A stretch of DNA of 64,000 nt from an uncultured Bacteroidales bacterium (GCA_902779085.1 CACYZY010000011.1:1-64000); one strand, 5' to 3'; positions 16,876 through 26,718 are shown, numbered from the stretch's first letter. Numbers and translations are program-made. The notes: generated by a model not told the origin, from the sequence alone.

Positions 16876-18363
16876 ATGAGTATGTATTTGCTAGGTTATG
16901 ACATAGGTAGCTCGTCTGTAAAAGCGAGTCTTGTTGATGCTGATTCGGGTAAATGTTTAGCATCTGCTTTTTATCCTAAACAAGAGGCAGAGATTTTGGC
17001 TCCCCAAGCAGGATGGGCAGAGCAACACCCTGCAATGTGGTGGGAAAATCTAAAATTAGCTACGGCAGATGTATTATGTTCTTCTCATGTAGACAAAGAA
17101 GATATTAAAGCGATAGGAATATCCTACCAGATGCATGGTTTAGTGTGTGTTGATAAGTACCAACAGGTATTGAGACCTGCTATTATATGGTGTGATTCTC
17201 GAGCAGTGAATATTGGTCAAAAGGCTTTCGATGAGTTGGGAGCAAATGTGTGTTTGTCTCATTTATTGAACTCACCAGGCAACTTTACTGCGTCAAAATT
17301 AGCTTGGGTAAAGCTTCATGAACCTAAGATCTTTGAGAGAATAGATAAGTTTATGCTACCTGGCGATTATATAGCCATGAAGATGACAGGTAACGTATGC
17401 ACTACTATATCAGGGTTATCTGAAGGTATGTTGTGGGACTTTAAGAATAATAAACTAGCTGGTTTTCTGCTGGATTATTATGGCATTGATTCATCTATGA
17501 TAGCTGACATTGTTCCTACTTTTGGCAATCAGGGAACTATCAATAAATCAGCAGCACAGGAACTTGGACTAAAGGAAGGAACTATTGTATCTTATAGGGC
17601 AGGAGATCAGCCAAACAATGCTTTATCTTTGAATGTGTTTAATCCTGGTGAGATAGCAGCTACGGCTGGCACTTCAGGAGTGGTTTATGGCGTTACAGAA
17701 AAAACTAACTTCGACCCATTGAGTCGTGTAAATACCTTTGCACATGTCAATCATACAAATCAACTCAATCGCTTGGGTATTTTGCTATGTATTAATGGTA
17801 CAGGTATTCTCAACTCATGGATGCATCATCAAGTCACTCCAGATATTGATTATCCTGATATGGATCGTATGGCTTCGTCTGTACCTGTAGGTTCCGACGG
17901 ACTTGTGGTGATGCCGTTTGGTAATGGTGCGGAACGTGTGTTGCAGAACAAGGAACTTGGTTGCTCAATTCATGGCCTGAATTTTAACAAACATGAAGCG
18001 AAGCATATGTTACGTGCTTCTCAAGAAGGTATTGTGTTCTCATTCTGCTATGGGATGGAGATAATGAAACAGATGGGTTTAGACATACAGCGAATACATG
18101 CCGGAAGAGCAAATATGTTTAAGTCGGCATTGTTCTGCGATACATTAGCTACTGTGAGTGGTGCAATTATTGATGTTTATAAAACAGATGGTTCTGTAGG
18201 TGCTGCCAAAGGTGCAGGCTTGGGTGCAGGTGTCTATTGTGGCCACAATGAAGCTTTTGCCTCACTCGAATGTCAGGCTCATTTTGAACCTCAAATGTTG
18301 TCTAAAGACGAGTATTATTCTGCATACCAGCATTGGAAAACTGTGTTGAATAAAGAATTATAA
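16876..18363 (+). CDS. xylB: Xylulokinase
   Basis: 495-residue FGGY-family sugar kinase that phosphorylates D-xylulose with ATP, feeding the pentose phosphate pathway. The N-terminal actin-like ATPase fold begins with LGYDIGSSSVKASLVDADSG; the substrate-binding stretch ISYQMHGLVCVD is typical of XylB. The C-terminal domain has DGSVGAAKGAGLGAGVY. Xylose isomerase follows 22 bp downstream, which supports the specificity. A weak -7-like TATTTTTA lies at 16854-16861. No xylose transporter or regulator is adjacent. Confidence 0.93.
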   Translation: MSMYLLGYDIGSSSVKASLVDADSGKCLASAFYPKQEAEILAPQAGWAEQHPAMWWENLKLATADVLCSSHVDKEDIKAIGISYQMHGLVCVDKYQQVLRPAIIWCDSRAVNIGQKAFDELGANVCLSHLLNSPGNFTASKLAWVKLHEPKIFERIDKFMLPGDYIAMKMTGNVCTTISGLSEGMLWDFKNNKLAGFLLDYYGIDSSMIADIVPTFGNQGTINKSAAQELGLKEGTIVSYRAGDQPNNALSLNVFNPGEIAATAGTSGVVYGVTEKTNFDPLSRVNTFAHVNHTNQLNRLGILLCINGTGILNSWMHHQVTPDIDYPDMDRMASSVPVGSDGLVVMPFGNGAERVLQNKELGCSIHGLNFNKHEAKHMLRASQEGIVFSFCYGMEIMKQMGLDIQRIHAGRANMFKSALFCDTLATVSGAIIDVYKTDGSVGAAKGAGLGAGVYCGHNEAFASLECQAHFEPQMLSKDEYYSAYQHWKTVLNKEL

Positions 18364-18385
18364 TTCATTAAAATATAATTAAACT

Positions 18386-19702
18386 ATGGCTAATGAGTAT
18401 TTCCCTGGGATTGGTAGAATCCCTTTTGAAGGGACAAAAAGTATGAACCCTATGGCATTTCATTACTATGATGCTGATAAGGTAGTGTTGGGTAAGAAAA
18501 TGAAAGACTGGCTGAAGTTTGCCCTTGCATGGTGGCACACTTTGGGACAAGCAAGCGGTGATCAGTTTGGTGGACAAACCCGTCACTATGCTTGGGATGA
18601 AGGCGAGTGCCCTATTTGTCGTGCTAAAGCTAAAGTGGATGCTGGCTTTGAAATCATGCAGAAATTAGGTATCGAATACTTCTGTTTCCATGATATTGAC
18701 CTAATAGAAGAAGGCGAAACTATTGAAGAGTATGAAGAACGCATGCAGGTCATTACTGATTACTTAAAGCAGAAGATGGCTGAAACAGGCATCAAACTGT
18801 TGTGGGGTACAGCCAACGTGTTTGGGCACAAGCGATATATGAATGGTGCGGCTACTAATCCTGAGTTTGGTGTTGTTGCTCGTGCAGCTGTTCAGATTAA
18901 GAACGCTATTGATGCTACTATTATATTAGGTGGTACTAATTATGTGTTCTGGGGCGGACGTGAAGGGTATTCATCTCTACTTAATACGCAGATGCAACGT
19001 GAGAAAGACCATCTAGGCAAGATGCTTACTGCTGCTCGTGATTATGCTCGTGCAAAAGGTTTCAAGGGCACTTTCTTGATTGAGCCAAAGCCTATGGAAC
19101 CGACCAAGCACCAGTATGACGTGGATACAGAAACAGTAATAGGCTTTTTGCGTGCTAATGGATTAGACAAAGATTTCAAAGTGAATATTGAAGTGAATCA
19201 CGCAACACTGGCAGGACATACTTTTGAACATGAACTAGCTGTGGCAGTTGACAACGGCATGCTGGGTAGTATTGATGCTAACCGAGGTGATGCTCAGAAC
19301 GGATGGGATACTGACCAGTTCCCAATTGATAACTTTGAACTGACACAGGCTCTGTTGCAAGTAATACGTAATGGTGGTCTAGGCAATGGAGGAATGAACT
19401 TCGATGCTAAGTTGCGTAGAAATTCTACTGATCCCGAGGATATATTCATAGCACATATCAGTGGAATGGATGCTATGGCTCGTGCATTGTTGAATGCTGC
19501 TGCAATTATTGAAGGGTCTCCATTACCTCAAATGTTGAAAGACCGATATGCTAGCTTCGATGATGGTGATGGAAAACGATTTGAAGAAGGCAAGATGACT
19601 CTGGAAGAGTTGGTGTCCTATGCAAAGAAGAATGGTGAACCTGCTCAAAAGAGTGGCAAGCAAGAACTGTATGAAACAATACTAAGCCTTTATTGCAAAT
19701 GA
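18386..19702 (+). CDS. xylA: Xylose isomerase
   Basis: 438-residue cytoplasmic class II xylose isomerase that converts D-xylose to D-xylulose with two divalent metals. Hallmarks are YFCFHDIDL (catalytic His and Asp), the insertion-type N-terminus, [16 protein letters not shown] (metal-binding Glu and the Lys/His pair) and [14 protein letters not shown]. Full length for the family. It lies behind xylB, and its stop overlaps the start of the amidase gene by 4 bp. Confidence 0.96.
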   Translation: MANEYFPGIGRIPFEGTKSMNPMAFHYYDADKVVLGKKMKDWLKFALAWWHTLGQASGDQFGGQTRHYAWDEGECPICRAKAKVDAGFEIMQKLGIEYFCFHDIDLIEEGETIEEYEERMQVITDYLKQKMAETGIKLLWGTANVFGHKRYMNGAATNPEFGVVARAAVQIKNAIDATIILGGTNYVFWGGREGYSSLLNTQMQREKDHLGKMLTAARDYARAKGFKGTFLIEPKPMEPTKHQYDVDTETVIGFLRANGLDKDFKVNIEVNHATLAGHTFEHELAVAVDNGMLGSIDANRGDAQNGWDTDQFPIDNFELTQALLQVIRNGGLGNGGMNFDAKLRRNSTDPEDIFIAHISGMDAMARALLNAAAIIEGSPLPQMLKDRYASFDDGDGKRFEEGKMTLEELVSYAKKNGEPAQKSGKQELYETILSLYCK

Positions 19703-20586
19703 GAATAATTAAAGTAGGACTTATACAACTGTCTGTTACGGCCAGCCTCTCTGAAACAAAAGAGAAGCTGGCTGCCAACATAAGAGCTTGTGCTTCTAAA
19801 GGTGCTCAACTTGTTGTTCTGCAGGAATTGCACAATAATCCTTATTTTTGTCAAGTGGAAGATGTGAATAATTTCGATTTAGCAGAAACGATTCCTGGAC
19901 ACTCCACTGCATTCTATGGAGCTTTGGCTAAGGAATTAAGTATTGTATTAGTCACCTCTTTATTTGAACGTAGAGCAGCAGGCTTATATCACAATACCGC
20001 TGTAGTGTTTGATAAAGATGGCAGTATAGCAGGGAAGTATCGCAAAATGCATATACCTGACGATCCTGCATATTATGAAAAGTTCTATTTTACTCCTGGT
20101 GACATCGGTTTTGAACCTATTCAAACCTCACTAGGTAAACTAGGATTGATGGTCTGTTGGGACCAGTGGTATCCGGAAGGTGCACGCCTTATGGCTTTAA
20201 AAGGTGCAGAAATGTTGGTTTATCCTACTGCCATTGGATGGGAGAGCTCAGATACTCTTGACGAAAAGAAACGTCAGTTAGATGCATGGCAAACAGTGAT
20301 GAGAGGTCATGCTGTCGCTAATGGATTGCCTGTAATCGTAGTTAATAGGGTGGGACTTGAGCCTGATCCTTCAGGACAGACCAATGGCATCCAGTTCTGG
20401 GGTTGTAGTTTTGTAGCTGGCCCACAAGGAGAATTACTTGCTAAAGCCAATACCGATAAAGATGAAAATCTGGTGGTTAATGTGGATATTGAGCGGTCAG
20501 AACAGGTGCGTCGTTGGTGGCCTTTTTTACGAGATAGACGTGTCGATGCATACGAGGATATACTGAAACGCTTTTGTGATGAATAA
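19699..20586 (+). CDS. aguB: N-carbamoylputrescine amidase, nitrilase superfamily
   Basis: 295 residues from the ATG at 19699, which overlaps the xylA stop as ATGA. Carbon-nitrogen hydrolase with the Glu-Lys-Cys triad visible: Glu in [13 protein letters not shown], Lys in [12 protein letters not shown], Cys in [15 protein letters not shown]. The motif around the Cys and the [11 protein letters not shown] stretch match the enzyme that splits N-carbamoylputrescine into putrescine, CO2 and ammonia. Its usual partner, agmatine deiminase, is not in the window. Location behind xylA is odd for a polyamine gene, and another amide substrate cannot be fully excluded. Confidence 0.85.
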   Translation: MRIIKVGLIQLSVTASLSETKEKLAANIRACASKGAQLVVLQELHNNPYFCQVEDVNNFDLAETIPGHSTAFYGALAKELSIVLVTSLFERRAAGLYHNTAVVFDKDGSIAGKYRKMHIPDDPAYYEKFYFTPGDIGFEPIQTSLGKLGLMVCWDQWYPEGARLMALKGAEMLVYPTAIGWESSDTLDEKKRQLDAWQTVMRGHAVANGLPVIVVNRVGLEPDPSGQTNGIQFWGCSFVAGPQGELLAKANTDKDENLVVNVDIERSEQVRRWWPFLRDRRVDAYEDILKRFCDE

Positions 20587-20611
20587 GTGTTGATAATCAA
20601 ATAACTAATAA

Positions 20612-21724
20612 ATGTCTGAAACTACGAACATCATATTAGATCCTCATGGTGAAGACTTGCTACAGCAGTTCCGTGAATTAGTGCCTGATCTAAAAAAGAT
20701 AGAAAAACATGCCTTTAATAAATTAAAGAAAGCATTGGATGAACAGGGTATCTATGTCACCGCCATTGAACATAGAGTAAAAACGGAACAATCATTGGCT
20801 GGCAAGTTGTTGCTAAAAGGAGCTAAATATCAAACTATAAAGGATATTACTGACTTGGTTGGCCTTCGTATCATTACTTTTTATAGCGATGATGTAGATA
20901 AGGTGGCAACCATTGCAAATAAACTGTTTGTGATAGACTGGAAAGAATCGGTTGATAAACGTAAATTGCATCAGTTAAACAGCTTTGGATATAACTCCCT
21001 ACATTATATTTGTCGTTTGCGTACAGGCGTTTCTGCTTTGAGAAACATACGTTTTGAATTGCAAATGCGTACTGCTTTGCAGCATGTCTGGTCAACGATT
21101 GAACATGATACAGGCTATAAGGGCAATGTTAAAATCTTAGACGAGCATCGTCGCCAATTCAGCAGACTGTCTGGTATGTTGGAATTGATAGATGATGAAT
21201 TCAGTCGTCTGCGAAATGAAATAACTGAGTATCGCCGTAATGTGCAAAGTTTGGTGCAATCAGGAAAGCTAGATGATGTTTTGCTGACTGTGGATTCCTT
21301 CAAGAGTTATTTGGAAATGCATCCATTTGAGCGGTTGAATCAACGTATAGCTTCAGTAAACCAAGCAGAAATATTTCCTGCCTCATTAATGGGGTTCCTA
21401 CCATTGCTGGAATCATTTGGTTTTGAAACTCTGAGTGATGTTGATACTTTTATCAAAGAGAATTCAGAAGATGCTTATCAGTTGGCGCTCGCACAGATAG
21501 CATTGACTGACTTGGATATTTTGGCAGAAAATGTAGGATTGCAGAATCTGTGCTTGGTTTATGTTCTAAAACAAGGCAGAGGCCGTAAGGGATTGCAATT
21601 TGTCTATGATACTTTGAATGGGAAACAGGAGAGTAATGGTATTTTAGTGGATATGATTATGGAACTGGCCAAGAATTTACCATTCTGGGATAATATCAAT
21701 AATGAGAAGAACGTAAAGTTATGA
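20612..21724 (+). CDS. RelA/SpoT-domain nucleotide pyrophosphokinase-like protein
   Basis: 370-residue single-domain alarmone synthetase-like protein without an HD hydrolase domain and without TGS or ACT domains. Synthetase motifs: HRVKTEQSLAGKL (54-66), DLVGLRII (81-88), FGYNSLHY (125-132), FELQMRT (148-154, with the catalytic Glu149), and HVWSTIEHDTGYK (158-170). All key residues seem present. Residues about 175-370 are helical with no recognised domain (a coiled-coil-like stretch EHRRQFSRLSGMLELIDDEF). Such proteins make (p)ppGpp, pppApp-like products, or pyrophosphorylate tRNA as toxins. The next gene overlaps by 4 bp and encodes a hydrolase of the opposite activity. Confidence 0.85.
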   Translation: MSETTNIILDPHGEDLLQQFRELVPDLKKIEKHAFNKLKKALDEQGIYVTAIEHRVKTEQSLAGKLLLKGAKYQTIKDITDLVGLRIITFYSDDVDKVATIANKLFVIDWKESVDKRKLHQLNSFGYNSLHYICRLRTGVSALRNIRFELQMRTALQHVWSTIEHDTGYKGNVKILDEHRRQFSRLSGMLELIDDEFSRLRNEITEYRRNVQSLVQSGKLDDVLLTVDSFKSYLEMHPFERLNQRIASVNQAEIFPASLMGFLPLLESFGFETLSDVDTFIKENSEDAYQLALAQIALTDLDILAENVGLQNLCLVYVLKQGRGRKGLQFVYDTLNGKQESNGILVDMIMELAKNLPFWDNINNEKNVKL

Positions 21725-22311
21725 GCAAGAAAGGATATTTAGATAGTGGTTTACTGGATCGAGCTATCTGTTTTGCAGTGAAAGCGCATGCCAATACAGA
21801 ACGTAAAGGGAAAGGGTTCCCTTATATAGTACATCCTTTAGAGGCGGTTGTTATAGTATCTACTATTACTTCCGACCAAGAACTTTTAGCAGCAGCGGCG
21901 TTACATGATACGTTGGAGGATACTGATACAACCTATGAGCAATTGGAGCAAGAATTTGGGAAACGAGTGGCTGATCTTGTGGCGCATGAGAGTGATGTGA
22001 AACTGGAAGGTGATGCTTCTTCGACTTGGCATCTTCGTAAGCAGATTGCGATTGAGCATCTGGAAGAGGCACCTATAGATGCAAAGATTGTAGCATTAGG
22101 GGACAAATTGTCTAATATGCGTATTATCGCTCGCGATTATGCAGTGATAGGCGATGAGTTGTGGGCACGTTTCCATGTCAGTGATCCCCAAGAACATGCA
22201 TGGCATTATTATGGTCTTATGCAATCATTGTCCGCTCTGAGTGAAACAGCAGCTTTTCAGGAGTTCGCTACGTTGGTTAAGCAAGTTTTTGAAGAAAAGA
22301 TTCTACTTTAA
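21721..22311 (+). CDS. HD-domain (p)ppGpp hydrolase-like protein (small alarmone hydrolase/MESH1 type)
   Basis: 196-residue stand-alone HD hydrolase. The motif order matches the hydrolase half of SpoT and the MESH1 family: AHANTERKGKGFPYIVHPLE (His23, His38), ALHDTLEDT (His62-Asp63, Glu66-Asp67) and LGDKLSNMR (Asp128, Asn132). The predicted reaction is Mn-dependent removal of the 3'-pyrophosphate from alarmones. The start ATG overlaps the stop of the synthetase gene as ATGA, so the two are translationally coupled. It may limit or neutralise the partner's product. Confidence 0.85.
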   Translation: MSKKGYLDSGLLDRAICFAVKAHANTERKGKGFPYIVHPLEAVVIVSTITSDQELLAAAALHDTLEDTDTTYEQLEQEFGKRVADLVAHESDVKLEGDASSTWHLRKQIAIEHLEEAPIDAKIVALGDKLSNMRIIARDYAVIGDELWARFHVSDPQEHAWHYYGLMQSLSALSETAAFQEFATLVKQVFEEKILL

Positions 22312-22346
22312 ACTTTAAACTATAAACTCTAAAATAGAAACTAATT

Positions 22347-23189
22347 ATGGGAATGGTTATTGGGATTGATGTGGGTGGATCGACCACTAAGATTGTCGGA
22401 ATAGATGAAAATAATCAAATCATCCAGCCAATGTTTATAACTGCAGCAGATCCTGTTACGTCGTTGTTTGGAGCGTTTGGGAAGTATCTACATGACAATG
22501 ATATTAGATTGGAAGATATAGAGCAGGTGATGATGACAGGTGTTGGTAGCGCTTTTGTTACTACTCCTATTTATAATTTACCAACTCAGATGGTGGACGA
22601 ATTTACTGCAGATGGTTTGGGTGCACGCCATTATATTGGGATCGATCAATTGATAGTAGTGAGCATGGGCACTGGTACTACATTTGTGAAAATTGATCAT
22701 GACGAAATCAAACACATTGGTGGTATGGGCATTGGAGGTGGTACTCTTCAAGGTTTATCAAACTTATTACTCAAGACACATGATATCAGTCAGGTGGCTG
22801 AGTTTGCACTGCAAGGCGATCATACCAAAGTTGATTTATTAATTGGGGATGTATGTAAATCTGATTTACCAGGATTGCCTCTTCATGCTACTGCATCCTT
22901 GCTGGGGAAAGCCCATAGTGATTCTTCTAAAGTGGATATTGCAGCAGGAATTATCGTGACTGTTTTACAGACCATTGGCAGTGGAGCGGTTCTTTGTTCT
23001 TTGAACTCTGGCATAAAAGATTTCGTGATGATAGGTAACCTTACCAGAATGCCACAATGCAAAGATGTTTTTGATGAATTGGAGGGCCTATATGGCGTAC
23101 GTTTCCACATCCCTCCGTATGCAGAATATAGTACAGCCATTGGTGCCGCTCTTACCTATTTAAAATTTAAAGGGAAAATAAATGCCTAA
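22347..23189 (+). CDS. Type II pantothenate kinase-like protein
   Basis: 280-residue ASKHA-fold kinase resembling the eukaryotic/staphylococcal CoaW (Fumble) group. N-terminal phosphate motif VIGIDVGGSTTKIVGID; conserved VMMTGVGSAFV; VVSMGTGTTFVKI; and GGTLQGLSNLLL. It would phosphorylate pantothenate in the first step of CoA synthesis. The start MGM allows ATG at 22347 or two codons later. It follows the alarmone genes by 35 bp, perhaps in the same transcript. BadF/BadG-type activators have a similar fold, but lack this overall pattern. Confidence 0.8.
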   Translation: MGMVIGIDVGGSTTKIVGIDENNQIIQPMFITAADPVTSLFGAFGKYLHDNDIRLEDIEQVMMTGVGSAFVTTPIYNLPTQMVDEFTADGLGARHYIGIDQLIVVSMGTGTTFVKIDHDEIKHIGGMGIGGGTLQGLSNLLLKTHDISQVAEFALQGDHTKVDLLIGDVCKSDLPGLPLHATASLLGKAHSDSSKVDIAAGIIVTVLQTIGSGAVLCSLNSGIKDFVMIGNLTRMPQCKDVFDELEGLYGVRFHIPPYAEYSTAIGAALTYLKFKGKINA

Positions 23190-23216
23190 ACAGTTTGTAG
23201 GTTGAAATAAAAGTCG

Positions 23217-23224
23217 TAACTTTG
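23217..23224 (+). promoter_or_regulatory. Promoter -7 element for rpsA
   Basis: TAACTTTG followed by CCGCG, 62 bp before the ATG. The leader holds AGAC/GTCT complementary segments around 23237-23252. Confidence 0.7.
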
Positions 23225-23286
23225 CCGCGTTTTTCAGACAACATAATGTCTAACACAATTAATTATTAAAAAAGTATTTATAAAAA

Positions 23287-25077
23287 ATGGAAAACTTAAA
23301 GAACATTCAGCCACTCGATGAGTTCAATTGGGAGGCTTATGAAAGTGGCGAAGCACTTTCTCCTGTCAGCAAAGAAGACCAGGAGAAGGCTTATGACAAC
23401 ACGCTGAACAAAGTAAATGAGCGTGAAGTCGTTGAAGGTACCGTTATCAGCATGAACAAACGTGAGGTCGTGGTGAATATCGGCTACAAATCTGACGGTA
23501 TCATTCCTATGAGTGAGTTCCGTTACAATCCTGATTTGAAACCTGGTGATAAGGTGGAAGTGTATATCGAGAATCAGGAAGACAAAAAGGGTCAGTTGGT
23601 GTTGTCTCATCGTAAGGCTCGTTTGTCTCTGGCTTGGGACCGTGTAAACGAAGCTCTCGAGAGCCAGGAAGTAATCAAGGGTTTCATCAAGTGCCGCACA
23701 AAAGGTGGTATGATTGTGGACGTATTTGGCATCGAGGCTTTCTTGCCAGGTTCACAGATCGATGTGAAGCCTATCCGCGATTACGATGTATTCGTAAACA
23801 AGACAATGGAGTTCAAGGTTGTGAAGATCAACCAGGAGTTCCGTAATGTAGTTGTTTCTCACAAGGCTCTTATTGAAGCTGAGTTGGAAGCACAGAAGAA
23901 GGAAATTGTTAGCAAGCTTGACAAGGGTCAGGTACTCGAAGGTACTGTTAAGAACATTACTTCTTACGGCGTGTTCGTTGACCTGGGCGGTGTTGACGGT
24001 CTGATCCATATCACAGACCTGAGCTGGGGCCGTGTAAGCGATCCTCATGAGGTAGTTGAGCTTGACCAGAAGATAAATGTTGTTATCCTTGACTTTGATG
24101 ACGAGAAGCGTCGTATCGCTTTGGGTCTGAAGCAGTTGACCCCACATCCATGGGATGCACTGGATAAGGATCTGAAGGTAGGTGACCACGTAAAGGGTAA
24201 GGTGGTTGTAATGGCCGACTATGGCGCATTCGTTGAGATTGCTCCTGGAGTTGAAGGCCTTATTCACGTATCTGAAATGTCTTGGAGCCAGCACTTGCGT
24301 AGTGCTCAGGACTTCCTAAAGGTTGGTGACGAGGTAGAGGCTGTTATCCTGACTCTGGATCGTGACGAGCGTAAGATGTCATTGGGTATTAAACAGCTGA
24401 AGTCTGACCCATGGGAGAACATCGAAGAGAGATATCCAGTTGGTTCACAGCACAAGGCTAAAGTTCGCAACTTCACTAACTTTGGTGTGTTTGTTGAGAT
24501 TGAAGAAGGCGTTGATGGCTTGATTCATATCTCTGATCTCTCATGGACAAAGAAAGTAAAACATCCATCTGAATTTACTCAGATTGGTGCCGAAATCGAT
24601 GTTGTTGTTTTGGAAATAGACAAGGAAAACCGTCGTCTGAGTCTTGGTCACAAGCAGCTTGAAGAGAATCCTTGGGATGCATTTGCAAGTGTATTCACTG
24701 AAGGTGCTGTATTTGATGGAACCATCACTGAGATGTTAGATAAGGGTGCTGTTGTTGCTTTGCCTCATGGTGTTGAAGGTTTCGTAACTCCTAAACACTT
24801 AGTTAAGCAGGATGGAACTCAGGCACAGTTGAATGAGACTCTCCCATTCAAGGTGATTGAGTTCAATAAGGATACTCGTCGCATCTTCCTTTCTCATAGT
24901 CGTACTTATGAAGAACAGGCGCGTGAGGAAAGAAATGAGCGTCGTGCTGCTCGCAAGAACAACAATGTTAAGCGTGAAGAGGCTCCGGCAATTCAGAACC
25001 AAGCAGCATCTACTACTTTAGGTGATATCGATGCATTGGCAGCATTGAAGGCTAAGCTTTCTAAGGGTAGCAAATAA
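23287..25077 (+). CDS. rpsA: 30S ribosomal protein S1
   Basis: 596-residue RNA-binding protein that helps mRNA dock on the 30S subunit. Six S1 repeats in order can be seen, starting near residues 48 (VEGTVISMNKREVVVNIGYK), 128 (IKGFIKCRTKGGMIVDVFG), 216 (LEGTVKNITSYGVFVDLGG), 303 (VKGKVVVMADYGAFVEI), 393 (HKAKVRNFTNFGVFVEIEEG) and 478 (FDGTITEMLDKGAVVALPHG). A basic, low-complexity tail (RNERRAARKNNNVKRE) follows. In Bacteroidetes rRNA often has weak use of Shine-Dalgarno pairing, so S1 is of special importance for initiation. Own promoter and terminator. Confidence 0.96.
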   Translation: MENLKNIQPLDEFNWEAYESGEALSPVSKEDQEKAYDNTLNKVNEREVVEGTVISMNKREVVVNIGYKSDGIIPMSEFRYNPDLKPGDKVEVYIENQEDKKGQLVLSHRKARLSLAWDRVNEALESQEVIKGFIKCRTKGGMIVDVFGIEAFLPGSQIDVKPIRDYDVFVNKTMEFKVVKINQEFRNVVVSHKALIEAELEAQKKEIVSKLDKGQVLEGTVKNITSYGVFVDLGGVDGLIHITDLSWGRVSDPHEVVELDQKINVVILDFDDEKRRIALGLKQLTPHPWDALDKDLKVGDHVKGKVVVMADYGAFVEIAPGVEGLIHVSEMSWSQHLRSAQDFLKVGDEVEAVILTLDRDERKMSLGIKQLKSDPWENIEERYPVGSQHKAKVRNFTNFGVFVEIEEGVDGLIHISDLSWTKKVKHPSEFTQIGAEIDVVVLEIDKENRRLSLGHKQLEENPWDAFASVFTEGAVFDGTITEMLDKGAVVALPHGVEGFVTPKHLVKQDGTQAQLNETLPFKVIEFNKDTRRIFLSHSRTYEEQAREERNERRAARKNNNVKREEAPAIQNQAASTTLGDIDALAALKAKLSKGSK

Positions 25078-25103
25078 TAAGTTTATTACCTTATTTATAT
25101 AAT

Positions 25104-25138
25104 AAAAGGTGCCTGCATATTTTGTAGGCACCTTTTTT
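25104..25138 (+). terminator. Terminator after rpsA
   Basis: Stem AAAAGGTGCCT/AGGCACCTTTT with further pairs toward a TATTT loop, followed by a T-run; 26 bp after the stop. Confidence 0.93.
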
Positions 25139-25143
25139 ATTGC

Positions 25144-25151
25144 TATTTTTG
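25144..25151 (+). promoter_or_regulatory. Promoter -7 element for rnz
   Basis: TATTTTTG, 23 bp upstream of the ATG at 25175, right after the rpsA terminator. Confidence 0.6.
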
Positions 25152-25174
25152 TTGATTGAACTATCGGACAAGAA

Positions 25175-26095
25175 ATGGAAAAGTTTGAATTAATAGTATT
25201 GGGATGTGGATCAGCTAAACCCACAACCCGGCATTTCCCCTCGTCACAGGTGCTGAATGTGCGTGATAAACTTTTCATGATTGACTGTGGAGAAGGTACT
25301 CAGTTGCAGTATTGCAGGAACAAACTTTCTTTCAATCGGCTGAACCATGTTTTTATTTCTCATCTTCATGGCGACCACATGTTTGGATTACCAGGTTTGA
25401 TTTCTACCTTTAACTTGCTTGGACGCACGGCAGAGTTACATGTTCATAGTCCTAAAGGATTGGAACAGATGTTAAAGCCCCTTATGGACTATTGTAATTA
25501 CGACATGAGCTATCAGGTGTTTTTTCATGAGTTTGATACCAATGAGCCTACTATGATTTTTGAAGATCGTACTCTCACCGTCACCACAATCCCACTAAAG
25601 CATAGGGTGCCTACCTGTGGTTTTTTGTTTAGAGAGAAAGAAGGCTTACGCCATATTCGACGTGACATGATAGACGCATACGAGATTCCAGTTGCATATA
25701 TCAATAATATAAAGGCAGGAGCTGATTTTGTACTTCCTAATGGTGAGGTGATAGCTAATGATAGACTCACGACACCTGCGTCGAAAACGCATAGCTACGC
25801 TTATTGCTCCGATACTTTGTATAACCCTCAGATAGTTGAACAGTTGTGTTGTGTCGATTTGCTTTATCATGAGGCAACCTATGCCGCCGAGCATGAGGCA
25901 AAGGCACAACAGCATTTTCATAGTACCACACTTCAGGCAGCCCAGATAGCCAAAGATGCACAGGTAAAACAGTTGGTTATAGGGCACTTCTCTGCACGAT
26001 ATCTAGATGAAAGTGCGTTGTTAGAAGAGGCAATGTCAGTATTCCCCAATACTCTGTTAGCACAAGAAAATCTATCTATTTTGTTAGATGATTAA
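25175..26095 (+). CDS. rnz: Ribonuclease Z
   Basis: 306-residue metallo-beta-lactamase-fold endonuclease that trims tRNA 3' ends. The opening LIVLGCGSAKPTTRHFPSSQ, the two-zinc motif HLHGDH (63-68) and the later HSYAYCSDTLY and LLYHEATYA elements are those of the bacterial RNase Z long-known family, including the flexible arm region needed for tRNA binding. Length is standard. The sigma factor gene follows 48 bp later. Confidence 0.94.
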   Translation: MEKFELIVLGCGSAKPTTRHFPSSQVLNVRDKLFMIDCGEGTQLQYCRNKLSFNRLNHVFISHLHGDHMFGLPGLISTFNLLGRTAELHVHSPKGLEQMLKPLMDYCNYDMSYQVFFHEFDTNEPTMIFEDRTLTVTTIPLKHRVPTCGFLFREKEGLRHIRRDMIDAYEIPVAYINNIKAGADFVLPNGEVIANDRLTTPASKTHSYAYCSDTLYNPQIVEQLCCVDLLYHEATYAAEHEAKAQQHFHSTTLQAAQIAKDAQVKQLVIGHFSARYLDESALLEEAMSVFPNTLLAQENLSILLDD

Positions 26096-26143
26096 ACCTT
26101 TTTCTTTTTCCACAGTCTAATAATAAAGAATGAGTATGACGAT

Positions 26144-26701
26144 ATGAGTACAAGATTTGATGAAGAAAATGTGTTGAGGATGTTGCAAGAAGACGATGCC
26201 ATGCAACGTAGGGCATTTGGCATGATTGTTGAAGAGTATGGCAAGCAACTCTACTGGCAGATACGTCGCTTGGTGCTCGATCATGACGATGCTAATGATG
26301 TTTTGCAGGAGACTCTGATTCAGGCTTGGAAAAATATCGATTATTTTCGTGGTGAATCAAAACTATCTACATGGCTTTATCGAATCGCCATTAATCAAAG
26401 TCTTAATTTTCTGAACAAGCAAAAGGCACAACAGTGCATATCTATGGATAATGAGGAACAGGGTGTGGCCAATCAGTTGGATGGAGATCCTTACTTTGAT
26501 GGTGACAAGGCGCAAAGACTTTTGCAACAAGCTCTCACAACGTTGCCAGATAAGCAAAGACTAGTGTTTAACTTACGCTATTTTGATGAACTGACTTATA
26601 CTGAGATATCAGAAATTATAGGCTCAACAGTGGGCGCCTTAAAGGCTGATTACCACCTCGCTGTGAAGAAAATTTCTCAATTTTTTGAGGAAGCTGATTA
26701 A
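26144..26701 (+). CDS. ECF RNA polymerase sigma factor
   Basis: 185-residue sigma-70 family protein with only regions 2 and 4. Region 2 includes DHDDANDVLQETLIQAWKNI and GESKLSTWLYRIAINQSLNF; region 4 includes LPDKQRLVFNLRYFDELTYTEISEI with the HTH near the C-terminus. It is followed 17 bp downstream by a small membrane protein that probably acts as its anti-sigma factor. No FecR or SusC-type genes are attached, so it resembles the housekeeping or stress RpoE-like ECF group of Bacteroidetes rather than the iron/glycan-linked ones. Confidence 0.93.
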   Translation: MSTRFDEENVLRMLQEDDAMQRRAFGMIVEEYGKQLYWQIRRLVLDHDDANDVLQETLIQAWKNIDYFRGESKLSTWLYRIAINQSLNFLNKQKAQQCISMDNEEQGVANQLDGDPYFDGDKAQRLLQQALTTLPDKQRLVFNLRYFDELTYTEISEIIGSTVGALKADYHLAVKKISQFFEEAD

Positions 26702-26718
26702 ACCATTTTAATGAACTG

